This document shows positions 12,431 through 23,143 of a DNA stretch of 64,000 nucleotides, one piece after another; position 1 is the first letter of the stretch, and the number at the start of each line of letters is the position of its first letter. The DNA lies in contig NC_045142.1 of NCBI RefSeq assembly GCF_008831285.2, positions 2,609,001-2,673,000 of the forward strand. Direction: 5' to 3'. The notes below the pieces were generated by a model. That model searched no databases. It saw only the letters and a list, made by a program, of their open reading frames with translations, and was not told the origin of the DNA. Position numbers and translations under genes: made by a program. This DNA comes from Nymphaea colorata (Eukaryota > Streptophyta > Magnoliopsida > Nymphaeales > Nymphaeaceae).

Positions 12431-12449
12431 CGCGCGCGTTACGTCGGCC
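11292..12449. repeat. 1.16-kb palindrome (long inverted repeat)
   Basis: Left arm (11292 to about 11813) and right arm (about 11866 to 12449) are reverse complements around a spacer of about 50 bases. Paired landmarks, outside to inside: GGCCGACGTA + CG-rich run; (GA)n/(CT)n; GCTTCTTGTTGGTTCACATC / GATGTGAACCAACAAGAAG; the gene-fragment cargo; CACTTTATAGCCAACAAAGC / GCTTTGTTGGCTATAAAGTG at the centre. The left arm has lost two internal blocks (about 43 and 34 bases) that the right arm keeps, so the right arm is closer to the original. The (CT)n tract is longer in the right arm. A transcript across it would form a hairpin several hundred base pairs long. Confidence 0.9.
12151..12249 (+). pseudogene. 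Captured 5' end of a gene (leader plus 32 codons) in the palindrome
   Basis: In the right arm, a plausible leader with a telo-box-like TTTTAGGGTTTA (about 12051-12062) and a pyrimidine stretch leads to GGAGATGGCAGATCC. From this ATG (12151) 32 codons run open: M-A-D-P-Y-W-N-T-G-G-V-P-G-A-P-D-E-K-R-P-R-P-T-Y and a short tail, to TAA at 12247-12249. The start (MADPYW, then KRPRP-Y) resembles the N-terminus of plant RRM-type nuclear-speckle RNA-binding proteins. That assignment is from memory of the family and weak. The left arm carries the same fragment on the - strand with deletions, including part of the codons. It is too short to be a working gene. Confidence 0.4.
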
Positions 12450-12590
12450 ATGGCCGACGCACAGAGGGGCTGATCCGGGAGCCCCTTTCTTTGTCTTCCT
12501 ATTCCTCTGTTTTTTTTTTCCCACAATTTGTCCTGTGTTCTCTCTCTTTTCCACCGATGCAGGAGGCGCTGGGTCGGCTATGGCCGACCC
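12442..12590. repeat. Pair of GTCGGCCATGGCCGAC-type dyads
   Basis: CGTCGGCCATGGCCGACG at 12442-12459 is a perfect 18-bp palindrome. GGGTCGGCTATGGCCGACCC at 12571-12590 is a near-identical dyad with one mismatched pair. A hairpin-capable GGGGCT...AGCCCC (about 12467-12486) lies between them. The outer end of the large palindrome falls inside the first dyad. Confidence 0.7.
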
Positions 12591-12799
12591 ACCTTCCAAA
12601 AAAATTTTAACCCTTCCAGGGCTACCATGGCGGACTTGAAGGGGGGAATTGTATGAACTTTTTTTTTTTCTAGTCGTGCTTCATCTGTATGCTGTGTAGA
12701 TCGTTGTGCTTTAGCTGCATTTATATATATGTGTTGTTTTCTGGACTAATGAATTACCGTCTTCTTTTTCCTCTGCATTTTATAACCTATTTGATTAAT

Positions 12800-12853
<54 letters not shown>

Positions 12854-13793
12854 CTGAGAGTGCATTGGGGGTTGAAGGAATTGCATTTGGTTATGTTAAT
12901 TGATCCAACATTTTTTGAGCATCCAACACTTGGGAGACTATAAGATCGTTGGGTGTTTAGGACAGATGCCTTAACGCTGGGCAAAAAGCACAAATAAATC
13001 AAACATAAACAATAAAATTAAAAAAAAAATTTGCAAAGTATACAAAAAAAAAAAACAATTACACAAGCAAAAATAAATAAAGCTACAAAAGAAAAGAAAA
13101 AGAAGATAGGAAAAAGATATAAGAAAATACCTACTTAGTCTCAAGAAAACTTTGTCACTAGCTTTTGAGAAAAAAAAAATCAGATCTAGACCTTTAAAAT
13201 TTAGCCTAAAACAGACTTAATGTGAACAAAATTTTGAACAACATGCTCTTTTTCGCCAAGGAGAACACAACATAGTTAGGGTTTTCCCAACTCTAGCACA
13301 ACCTTTTCAAACTTGCAATTTGGTGTCTGGTCTCCCTCATGTCCTCCCCATTTATAATTGTTGTGAGGAGAGAACTTTTTACTCATAATAGGTATAAAAT
13401 TAAATTTTGTACAGAAAGTCATGCCATACACTAAATCAAATCATTTCCTGAAATATTGACATTTTAAAGAGATTTTTGTTGTAAAACATTATTAAAACTG
13501 ATAATGAATCTGATTTCTGAAAATGAAATTTGAATGGAATAGTCTAAAAACTTTGTTCATGCATGCAAAATTTCTATCAATATTTGTCCACAAAGTCTTT
13601 ATAAATAACGACCAATATATTAAGAAAATAACAAATATATTTATCTTTATTTTATTTTATGACTGACACGATATGGTAGAGTTTGATGCATATCAATAGG
13701 TGCTTTGTTTTTTAGGATTCCAATGTGATTTAGAACACAAGGCAATTTGCATCTTGATACCTACAAAATGCATTTGACTTTTTGAGCAAATGC

Positions 13794-13834
<41 letters not shown>

Positions 13835-13859
13835 ATTGGTTACTCTCATTTATTTTGTG
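12591..13859. other. Intergenic with microsatellites
   Basis: No gene recognised. It holds a compound (TA)n(GA)n microsatellite at 12801-12851 and a (TA)n tract at about 13797-13829. Strongly A/T-rich from 13000 to 13850. Confidence 0.6.
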
Positions 13860-14070
13860 AAGCTAAATTTTTAAACACAATCTAATTGGATATTTATTTA
13901 AACCCAATCTGAATCAAATCTAACTGGATGCCATTTCTTAGATTTGTTTCCAAACTGATCAATTTCTTAATTGAATGTTGATTTCTTTTCCATTTCCAAG
14001 TTTTTTGAAGCAGTTTGGCCGGATATAGGTTGATCCCACTTTGATTCAATTGAGTTGAGGACTGACTTTC
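13860..14070. repeat. Fragment of the hAT-like repeat seen at 2776 and 15790
   Basis: It shares the 'TTGGATATTTATTTAAACCC...CTAACTGGATGCCATTTCTTA...GCAGTTTGGCCGGATAT' order of motifs with 15960-16125 and, less fully, 3118-3200. Ends not preserved. Confidence 0.5.
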
Positions 14071-14089
14071 CCATCTAGATCAGAGGTCA

Positions 14090-14283
14090 GTAGGGCAGAG
14101 GTAGGAGGCTGGCAGGGGGAATGCCCCTCTCAGATTTTTAAAATTTCAAAACTTTACATGTACAGTTTAAAAATTTTAGTTTAATTTATATAAAAAAATT
14201 AAAAAATTATATTTTGGCTCCAGGTAAAATTTTGAAACTATGTTGGGCCTTTCTAACAAAAAAAAAATCTGACTCAATCACTG
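14090..14283. repeat. Dispersed repeat, GGCGGAGCCAG superfamily (diverged)
   Basis: 'GGCTGGCAGGGGGAATGCCCCTC' at about 14108, an A/T-rich middle and 'TTGGCTCCAGGTAAAATTTT' at about 14214 give the layout of the short elements at 22993 and 42360. Ends are unclear. Confidence 0.35.
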
Positions 14284-14460
14284 GAGATCAAACTGACATC
14301 ATCTTTTTTTTTCGCATTGCTCAGCTTTAAAGGCATCTCTTCTTTCTTCTGGATTTCTTCTCTTTGCCTGTATTGAGATGTATGCCTCCCATACACACAC
14401 TTACACATTTGCTATCATATTATGGTCTCTCTATTGTCTTGGTTGAACGCCCAGCTATGG

Positions 14461-14470
<10 letters not shown>

Positions 14471-14517
<47 letters not shown>
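14471..14517. repeat. Compound microsatellite (CT)n(CA)n(TA)n
   Basis: Consecutive CT, CA and TA dinucleotide runs. Open frames reading through here (SLSLTHTHTHIYIYIY) are artefacts of the repeat. Confidence 0.85.
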
Positions 14518-15082
14518 ATTCTACATCCAATGTTGTAAGGGCTACAAAATTTACTCATGCTAAACAAATTAGTTCATAAATACAAATCTTAAAGTTCTAA
14601 ATAGACTCATTTGTGAATCATGTGTACTGGTTTGTTTTTCCTTACACTTTTTGTTATTATAATTATGGACATTCCAAGTTGATTTATATGGTTGGATCCA
14701 CAAGAAACAACTTTAAAATCAGAAGGCATTCAATCATATGTTCCTGTAGGTAAAATCTTCACCCATTAAAATTTTTTTGCGCCATCTGTGAAATGTCGCC
14801 GTTATTTCACAATGAGACAAGGCTATGTATTTCAAAGACATTTCCTAGTTTGGTTTGTCCTTTGTCCCATTCTTTAAGTTAGTTTCTAACAATTATTTAT
14901 ACCCAAACTATGTTTACTAATGGCAGAATAGAGTCTTTTTTCTCTCATGTTTTTTTTTTGTTTTTTTCTATAATATTATCATAAAAAATTTTGAACAAAA
15001 AAAAACCTAAAACACAAGTTCAAATTAACAGGCCAGCTCTAAATTTGAAAGAACCATACTCCGGCAGTTGAACTTAACTTCC

Positions 15083-15085
<3 letters not shown>

Positions 15086-15150
<65 letters not shown>
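15086..15150. repeat. (TA)n microsatellite, about 65 bp
   Basis: Uninterrupted TA dinucleotides. Confidence 0.95.
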
Positions 15151-15153
<3 letters not shown>

Positions 15154-15789
15154 TTAATATTAGAGGACAAAATGTCTATCAGTTTTTTCATCTTGTTGGC
15201 GTTGGTGTTGTACCTCCAGCCCTAGCCCACATTGGTGTCCAAAACGTACGATCGCAGTGAACGTGTAGAGTATCATGTAGTCGTAGAAAAGAACTAGTTA
15301 ACAAACACTTTTTGGCCCCTACTCTTGTTGAACTGGTACGCGCGGACCATGATGAAGGTAAAGGTTGTCCCGGCCGCACGGAGTGTGACCACTGCAAAGT
15401 CTAAGCATAACAGGATGAATAGGGCTGAAATATCATTTTTTAAAATTTTTATATAAAACAAGTATATTCTAAAATGAACATATAAATTTTTTTAAAACAA
15501 TTTGAGGTTGGGCCAAGCCCAAGCGAGTCCTACCTTGGCTCTACCCCTGATATGAAGGTGTAGCAAAGGATGAAACTACTGACACAAATGTTTCATCAGC
15601 GTATTGGGTAGAGTGCTCCATTTCGGTGTTATGAACCTAATATAAAAAAAAAATTCCTGGCACACTGTAATGAATAATGTGATTTTTCAATTTTAAAGAT
15701 ATTTGTCTATTTTTTCATATATGTTGCATATTAGTTTTATTTACATGTGGTAGTATGCAGGTGAGTCAGTTTATATGTTAAGACATTAG
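15151..15789. other. Intergenic; GC-richer patch at 15190-15400
   Basis: The 15190-15400 patch is richer in G/C than its surroundings and open on the - strand for 69 codons, but I recognise no protein. The remainder is AT-rich, with a diverged short repeat ('...GGCTCTACCCCTGAT') at about 15421-15552. Confidence 0.45.
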
Positions 15790-16145
15790 TAGGGATGTCA
15801 ATGGATGATATTTGGATATGATGTACCATTGATCATATCCGCTTTCCCGGATAGTAATCCAATTTTACAATCTGAATTTGATCCAAATCCAATATTTATA
15901 TTGACATCCGAATATGAATTTTGAACTGAATTTTGCCCACTGATATTTGTCTAAAAATAAATCTGATCTGAATCCATATTCGAATCCGATCAGATATTTA
16001 TGTATATCTGAATTCGATCAGATGTCATTTCTTAAATCTGAATTCAATCCAATTTTTTAATTGGATGTTAAATTTTTTCTATATCTGACTTTTTTAAAGT
16101 GGTTTGGTTGGATATCAAATTCAAATCGAATATATTGACATCTTT
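15790..16145. mobile_element. hAT-like MITE, about 355 bp
   Basis: The left end TAGGGATGTCAATGG and the reverse complement of the right end (TAAAGATGTCAATAT) form terminal inverted repeats of about 15 bases with a few mismatches. The interior is A/T-rich and full of 'GAATCTGATC/GATATTTGG' motifs, with no coding capacity. I find no clear 8-bp target duplication, so it is probably old. Confidence 0.6.
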
Positions 16146-16307
16146 ATGTATGAAGTCAGGAACATGACCATCTTCACCCACATGCCTCAGCATACTCACC
16201 CTCATAGCTTGCTATGGAATGTGTAAATAGAGGTGAGCAAGGAAAACTTAAGCCTTCACTCTTTTTTTAAACAAGTTTGAAAGAAAACTTTGGCGACAAC
16301 AACCTGA

Positions 16308-16630
16308 TAAAGGTGGGCATCGGGCTGGCCCGGCCCTGTAAGGTCCGGCTCGATCGGGCCGATCAGCCCAGCCCGATAGCCAAAGTCTCGGCTCAGACCC
16401 GGCCCAGCCCGTTTAAAAATAAAACATAATTTTTTAATTATAAAATATTTTTTTAAATATAAAATATATTTGTGAATAATAAATATATATATATTATTGA
16501 AACAAAAGAATTAAAAAAAAATTAATCCTAAACGTGCCGAATCGGGTCGGGCCCGGCCCGAGCCATGTTTTTCCCAGCCCAAACCTGGGCCCGATCGGGT
16601 CGAGCAAGGCTGGCCCGATTCCCAGGCTTA
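16308..16630. mobile_element. 323-bp hAT-type MITE with 8-bp target-site duplication
   Basis: The perfect direct repeat CAACCTGA lies at 16300-16307 and 16631-16638. Left end TAAAGGTGGGCATCGGGCTGG, reverse complement of right end TAAGCCTGGGAATCGGGCCAG: inverted repeats of about 20 bases with several mismatches. GC-rich arms (GGCCCGG, GATCGGG motifs) flank an A/T core at about 16420-16530. Same family as 8063-8342, non-coding. Confidence 0.85.
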
Positions 16631-16987
16631 CAACCTGAGGGTGATTTCGTTATTATGTCATTCCATTGTCTTAAGTGGAACTAGGGTTAGGTATTGGGCC
16701 ATTGGGCTCCGATAGACCCAAAGATCTTGATGGCAGCCCAAGCCAAGCAATTATGACCATCAACTTTATTATTTGATGTTCATCCTTATTTAAAACTATC
16801 AACATTATCAAGAGTTTCTAAGAAAGCATTTCGGGGATGTGCTAACAATTTTTAAGGAATCCGTTATGAATTTAGTAACTCTAGATCTCCTGCCCCAAGC
16901 TCCATTTGTAATAAAATCAGCTCCTCGAGATTGATTTATCTGTTAAATGAGTCAAGTTCAAGCCAAAATTGAAGTCAAACGGGTGGG

Positions 16988-17180
16988 GTACCCAGCAGCT
17001 CGGTGGGCCCGAGCCTGATGGTTCAGCTCGGGTCGGCCCGATCCGGCCCATTAATAATTAAAGAATATTTTTTATTATTTTTTAATTTAATAATATGTAT
17101 TTCATTATAAAAAATTTATATAATTAAAAAAATATTTTTTTATTATCAAACTGGTCGGGCCGGTCGGACGCCCACCCTTA
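16988..17180. mobile_element. GC-end/AT-core element, left end truncated
   Basis: The right end GGACGCCCACCCTTA matches the right end of the 8063-8342 element. GC-rich arms surround an A/T core (17050-17145). The left end is not typical and no target-site duplication is found. Confidence 0.6.
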
Positions 17181-17790
17181 AGTACAAGTGATACACAGAA
17201 AATGTTTTTGTAAATTAATTTGTCACATTACATGTTATGTTTTTATAGTAATCGATTCCTTTGGAACTTTATTGAGTGTAGACTATAATTAAGCCACTTC
17301 GGTGCAATAAATGTCCTTTGTTACAAGCTTTTAACTATAATTTTTTTATAGCCGACTTAGGTTGCACTATGTATATCTTGCACGTAGGAAGATGCATTAT
17401 AAAAATCCTAAAAATCCGTATTTTTTTAGTGCATGCAAGTACAACTGTATTCAATTAATTTTGAGTTTACAAATGAAAATCAAAACAATGTGCTTAAAAA
17501 TTGGCTTAAAAAAACTTGCGGTATATATTTCCTTGCTCTTAAGTGCATTGGATGCTGCTTTTCACTTGTTCGATTGTGCAAGTAAAAGTGACATATAAGA
17601 TCTCAAAACCATACATAAATTAGAAATGGGTATGTTTCATTATTAGGGTAAGCTTATAAAGACCTGCTGCATAAGATCGTATCAACAATTGAATGTTTCG
17701 ACCGGTGGGGTGGGACTAATCCCCAACTTCACCTGAATGTTACTGATAATTGATATGGCATATCTCTATCGACCACAAAGAAGCGTGCAC
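17181..17790. other. Intergenic, no gene recognised
   Basis: AT-rich; a 78-codon + strand frame at 17362-17598 has no recognisable motif. Confidence 0.5.
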
Positions 17791-19757
17791 AAATTGGGCC
17801 GAGTCAAGCAGCCCCTGTTCATACATATACTCATATCATTTAGATTTGCAAACAAGCCGAACCCAGGTGAGTCGAGCCATGGTTGAGGATAGTCAGAAGC
17901 CGAACAAGAGGTTGGGTGAAAGCTTCGGCTGTTATCTAAGTAGGCTGTCATCTAAGTAGTAGTATGAAATACTCCTCTTACTCACCCAGAAAGTCAATCG
18001 TTCTTCAAACTATCTACGAATGATTAAGTAACACTTGAGAATCTTTTTTGTTATTTTGTTTTGCCGAAAAGGTCTAATCCGATATTAGAAGTGAAAAGGT
18101 CTGATGTTAAATCTATGTAGGATCTCAAACCACTTGCCCTGCAGGGATGTTTGAATGTCTCTAGTCTCCAATCTAGGGTGATTCGAGATTGAAAAATATA
18201 AGATCTTATGATATCGTATCTCAAGATTATATATCACTTGCTCAAAAAGATGAATTGTTTGTGATAAGAACTTGTAAGTAAATCACATTCAGTTCCGCAT
18301 CAAACCTGCTGGGGAAGATCAATGAAGGTGAAACAAAACAACTATGTACTGAAGATCACAAAAAAGAGCCGCTGCAAGTCCTAGTCAGAAGGAGCCAAAC
18401 CGCTGCAAATCAAAAGTGGAGGAGACAGGCAAGAGATGTTTGATATTAACAGTTCCTGGATCCCAAGTACTGAGGGTTTTAGATCAGAATAGATCAATTA
18501 GCAAACTAATGATCCCTAATTCTCTGCTTGATCACCAAGGATCTTAGCTCCATAGATTTGGTGTCGAACTTAGACCTTGCTGCTCATGAAATCCACTGTT
18601 TGTTTAAACATCACCACATATCTCAGGTTTGAATCAGAGGGGAAACAAAGGTAGCTTAATGGTTTTACCAACTAGAAGCTTGTTTAACGAGTGTCGGTGA
18701 GTGAATGTACTCAACTTTTCTGTTTACTAAACAGAAAAGTTGACAATATAAAATCATTGGGAAGAATTGAAAACAACTTATAACATGCAGGAGGAAAAAA
18801 ATAAAAGTGCAACAAAGTAAGTGAGAATTATAATTATATATCCCGGATCCCATAACAGCGGCCCAGGCCCAAGTCGGGCCGGGTACCCGGTGCCTGCTCG
18901 GTGCCCAGGCTTGCCGAACACTTTCGAGTGCCGAAACATGCAACTTGCTTCACAAAATTCAGATTTTCCATGGATGGCATCTTCAATGCGTTTATTGTGA
19001 TCTCAAGCTACCAACAAATCTACAGGAAACCTCTTTCTGAAATTCATTTTCAAGCATTCAGTTCTGTTTATGTTTCTCTCACCAGAAACACTTTTTTGGA
19101 ATTTCACCGGATTCAAATCCAACTGTACTATGTTTGATCCGGAAATCTGAATTGGATGTGAACCTCTGTTCTAAATTTTGCATTCACATCTAAAGTTACA
19201 TGATCTTAATGAGAAAAATTAGTGGGAATTAGGAAAAGATGATTCTCAATTAGATCAAATGTGAATTGGGTCTGCATTCAAATATGTAGCTAATGCACAA
19301 GTGGAGTCTTTGGATCCCTAGTTGGCTGGACTTGAACTAGTTGGGTTGGATGTTATTGAGAACAGTAATGGAAACTGAACAATCCCTCTTTGTGCTCTTC
19401 ATTTTAGGTATGAATCCGTCCACGGATCGGATTTTGCTCAATTATCCGGATCGAATTCAAGGAGGTCTAATCAGGTCTGTAAGTGCAATAAGATTCATTT
19501 GCTGATTGGATTTGGGTTCCATATCCTGTTTTTTCGTGCCTCCAGGTCTCGAGATAATGACTTGAACCTGAATCACAAAGGGCATTCTATATTTATAATT
19601 CAACCTGAATCACGCTAAGCATTTATCATTGCTGTGGTCAAAATTTATCTTTTTTCGTAAGCGTGAGCTTGTCAAGACCCACATAAGATCCCATCAACGT
19701 ATTCACTTAGGATGTACTGAAACCCTTGAACTTCTTCAACAATTGAATGGTTCCAGC

Positions 19758-19799
19758 CCTATATATATATATATAGTCACTTGTTCTTGGTTTCTCATT

Positions 19800-19836
<37 letters not shown>

Positions 19837-19858
19837 ACTTGTTCTTGGTTTCTCATTT
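19758..19858. repeat. Tandem duplication bounded by (TA)n
   Basis: A unit of a (TA)n tract plus TAGTCACTTGTTCTTGG and the next nine bases occurs twice, starting at 19758 and 19800. The second copy has a longer TA tract (58-base offset between the unique parts). Confidence 0.9.
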
Positions 19859-20433
19859 CTCTCTCATAAGCATGAAGTTCTTAAAAAGCCAATGGTGGTT
19901 TTGCCCCTTTTGCGTTTTATTTTTCTTCCCTTTTGGTTGACGTTAGAAGCTACCAACTATAGGAAATCGTGATATTTTTCTCAAAAAAATACATCAAAAT
20001 CAAGAACAAGGTTATGATTTCCCGGCCATGCACTTCTAATTTTGGCACGTATATAGTCTCGTGAAATGGATCTTTCATGTCGCTGTATGTATAGGACAAG
20101 AAGTCCGTGCCTACTGGGACCAAATCACAGCATAAACGCGTCCTTTTTAATCAGTACATTGAAAGCGAAGCAAACGAAGAGAAAATTATTGTTGGATGAA
20201 TATTTTGTCCACAAGCATCTATGGATTTCTCTCTGTAAGCGTTATATACCTTGGATCTTAGGGAGAAAGATTTAAATTGACAACATAACTAACACTGAAG
20301 TCTGTGGAATTTGTCTCTAAAGGAGTTGGCACAATGGACAGGATGAGGACTGGTAGGTGGTTTCCTTTTCGAATCGCTCGGGCATCAACTCTCTGTGCCG
20401 GAAACAGATATTAAAAAAATTCATAGTGTATGT

Positions 20434-20590
20434 GCGGAGGCTGGTGTGGCAATTGCCTACACAGGCCCAAAAAAAAGTGTTCATTTTCATATTGAAACTC
20501 ACTAGCTGTTTTCCTCATATGCATACAAGTGTCATTTGCAAATTTAAAGTTATTTAACCAGCATAGCGAAAATTTATGACTCTGCCCCTG
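20434..20590. repeat. Short dispersed element, GGCGGAGCCAG superfamily (diverged)
   Basis: It starts GCGGAGGCTGGTGTGGCAATTGCC and ends GACTCTGCCCCTG. It is related to 1290-1470 and resembles 21961-22137 in layout. Confidence 0.5.
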
Positions 20591-20822
20591 CCTGTGTACC
20601 AATGTTTTTCACAAAAATTTATTTAACCCAATTCTTCATTTTAGTTATGAATCCACCAACGGGTTGGATTTTACTCAATTATCCGGATCAAATCCAAGAA
20701 GGCCCCCTGCCTGTGTACCAATGTTTTTCACAAAAATTTATTTAACCCAATTCTTCATTTTAGTTATGAATCCACCAACGGGTTGGATTTTACTCAATTA
20801 TCCGGATCAAATCCAAGAAGGC
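20585..20822. repeat. Perfect 119-bp tandem duplication
   Basis: The segment from CCCCTGCCTGTGTACC (20585) to CAAATCCAAGAAGG is followed directly by an identical copy starting at 20704. I see no difference between the two copies, whereas the parent repeat differs widely from its other copies in the window. Confidence 0.9.
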
Positions 20823-21242
20823 CTAGTCAGGTCCGTAAGTACAACAAGATTCATTTACTGATTGGATTTGGCTTCCATATCCCGTTTTTCGTGCCCCCAA
20901 GTTTCAAGATAATAACTTGAATCTGGCTCTTGTAAACGTAAATAGCAGATCTTATGGTGGTCATATTAAGATTCTAATTTCAGAAAAACTAACTTCGTGT
21001 CTGGACCCAGATCCAGGTTTGTGAGGTTTCGATTGAGTTGGACTCGGTATAGCCAGGATCCAACCCGAACAGACCCGTTTAGAGTATCCCCTACTAGTCG
21101 TTATTAGTCAGACCGGGAGTTGAGGTTTTAAGAATCAATCAAAAGCTGGCTCATAAAAGACTAGGAACAATCTTCAAGTCTAAAAAACACAAAATTCAAA
21201 CGTAGTTCTCTCATAAATTCCTACTTTTTAGATACAAAGATC

Positions 21243-21260
21243 ACAATGACATATCCCAGT

Positions 21261-21300
<40 letters not shown>

Positions 21301-21312
21301 ACATATCCCAGT

Positions 21313-21361
<49 letters not shown>
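21243..21361. repeat. Tandem duplication bounded by (TA)n
   Basis: ACAATGACATATCCCAGTTG followed by a (TA)n tract occurs at 21243 and again at 21295. The second TA tract (to 21361) is longer. The unit is the right end of the mosaic repeat. Confidence 0.9.
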
Positions 21362-21363
<2 letters not shown>

Positions 21364-21960
21364 ACTTTTTCTAGAATTTATTTATGTATCTTTCCAACGT
21401 GGTTAAGAGAATCTCTTCTACATCTATGTTCCATTCTTGTTATATACTTATTCCCCATGACTTCGGCGCCCAACAGATCTAAAGGCCACAACAAAGATGC
21501 CAAACGTGAACTCAAAGTAGCACTCGCTCGAGTTGCTTTTCAAATATTCTCAGAATTCATGAGATTTTATTCTCTTTGTTCTTTCTCTTATGTCAATGAA
21601 GCAAACATTTACCATCAACTAATTAGGACTTAGCAATATATTCAACACTATATCATTTATTATTATTATTATTATTATATACATATATTTTTTCCTTTCC
21701 TGGAGAGAGGGAAGAATATTTTTATCCCACTGCCTGCATGAGAGCAGAAGCAAGCCTTCAACCCTCATCCAACGTTTTTCTTCTTGCTTGCCCACACGAT
21801 ATAGGACTGCGTTGGTGCCTGTGAGGGGCCACCAGTGCGCACCGGTGAATGTAATTAATCTCATCTAATTAGCACAAGGTTTTCATGCTTATACGACTCG
21901 AACCAGCAATTGGCCGCCTACTAGCCGCTGGATAGAAAGGGTGCACAAACCCTCAAGCAC
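21362..21960. other. Intergenic, no gene recognised
   Basis: A (TTA)n-like tract lies at about 21658-21680. No coding or RNA gene supported. Confidence 0.55.
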
Positions 21961-22137
21961 AATGGTGTAGCCACATGTGAGCTGGTGGGGGCAGTTGCCC
22001 ACACAAGCTCTTTAAGATTCATTATATTCTTACATTGAAAATTTTAATATTTATTTATATGCATATATAAGTGCCCCTTCATATGTAAATGTTTCTAAAC
22101 AAGTACCCCTCCAGCTAATTTTCCTGACTCCGCCACT
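21961..22137. mobile_element. GGCGGAGCCAG-family MITE
   Basis: Left end AATGGTGTAGCCAC, right end GACTCCGCCACT (reverse complement AGTGGCGGAGTC). The interior resembles 9291-9456 (TTGCCCACAC, AAGTGCCCC, AACAAGTACCCCTCCAGC). Confidence 0.65.
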
Positions 22138-22992
22138 GCTTCGGTATCTCTTTTTTTTTTCTTTTTTTTGGGCAAAGATGGCATTCAACCAAAATAATCA
22201 AAATTCATCAAGAAAGATTGGTTCCCTAAGACACTTCGCAGAATAAAGAAAATGTTCAAAGCAATGAGATTATGTACAATGCAACAAAATCCACTTTAGG
22301 AAGGGAAGAAGATCCTCAAAGTAGAGAAAAACAAAGCCTTGTTCTTTCTTCTATTCTTTTTCCTTTATAGAGTCCCCTACTCTTTAGTTACCTTATGTTA
22401 TAAAGCATCCCCTTTGATAAATCACTCGTAAAAAGAATTCTCTTCTTTTATTGTTTGAATAGGCTTTATTTTACTTTGCAATTTTTAGTGGGTAGGTGCA
22501 TGGTTGGAAGATAAAAGCGCATACCTTATTACAAATATGATACGGTGACTATTAGGAAGCCCTTAGGTTGAGATCCATGGTGATTTGAAATCTTAGGATC
22601 TTAGATCCATGGATTGAAGGTCATATACCCCCTCCACACCCTATTGGACATTAAATCTATGGTTTTTAACATGTCGCTTGGATTTTAAATCCATGCTACT
22701 GAGATTATCCCAAAATTATCAAACACACCTTAATGTTTTAAAAGTTGAGACTCCTGGAATCATACACTTTCGGCATTCCAATAATTGTGGGTATAAACTT
22801 TGCAGCATAGTTTGTATGTGCTAAATATATGTAGTATAACTAGTTTTTAGAAATTCGCATGTATAATAATTTTTGTTAAGTAAATCAAGATGTATCAATC
22901 AAGAGCTAAAGTAGGAGTATCGTCTGCCCATTTCTCATTTATTTTCCATAATTTGCAGTTTCTGCAGCCAAAGGAATATAATGGTTCGAAAC
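22138..22992. other. Intergenic, no gene recognised
   Basis: AT-rich DNA. Near 22560-22720 there is repeated ATCCATGG/TTTAAATCCAT sequence also met at about 600-640, probably another old short element. Confidence 0.45.
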
Positions 22993-23143
22993 ACTAGCGG
23001 AGCGAAACATTTTGGCTGGAAGGGGCACTAATTCAATATCTATGTTTCTTTTAGAGGCAATTATATATATAAACAATCAAATATAACATTAACATAAAAT
23101 TAAACTAACTTTGTGTTTCTGCCAACATGTGGCCCTGCCACTG
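22993..23143. mobile_element. GGCGGAGCCAG-family MITE (diverged)
   Basis: The left end ACTAGCGGAGCG pairs with the right end CTGCCACTGG (reverse complement CCAGTGGCAG). A/T-rich interior with TTTTGGCTGG and AAGGGGCACTAAT as in the 3223-3333 element. Confidence 0.5.

Larger units (their letters stand above)
17791..21275. repeat. Mosaic dispersed repeat, copy 2 (probably two tandem partial units)
   Basis: It carries the blocks of 1-2525 in an order best read as two consecutive, differently deleted units. Unit one (17791 to about 19570) holds the equivalents of 1-90, 515-1200 and 1500-2110. Unit two (about 20138-21275) holds the equivalents of 186-370, 1290-1470 and 1940-2525. The shared 'GAATCC-TCCAC-GG-TCGGATTTT-CTCAATTATCCGGAT' block occurs at about 19411, 20648 and 20767. 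No transposon proteins are visible. Confidence 0.7.

Noticed and set aside
1-21275. 1-2525 and 17791-21275 as the two LTRs of one 20-kb retrotransposon
   Set aside because: Block order differs, a further partial copy lies at 6560, and I see no gag-pol remnant, primer-binding site or polypurine tract in between.
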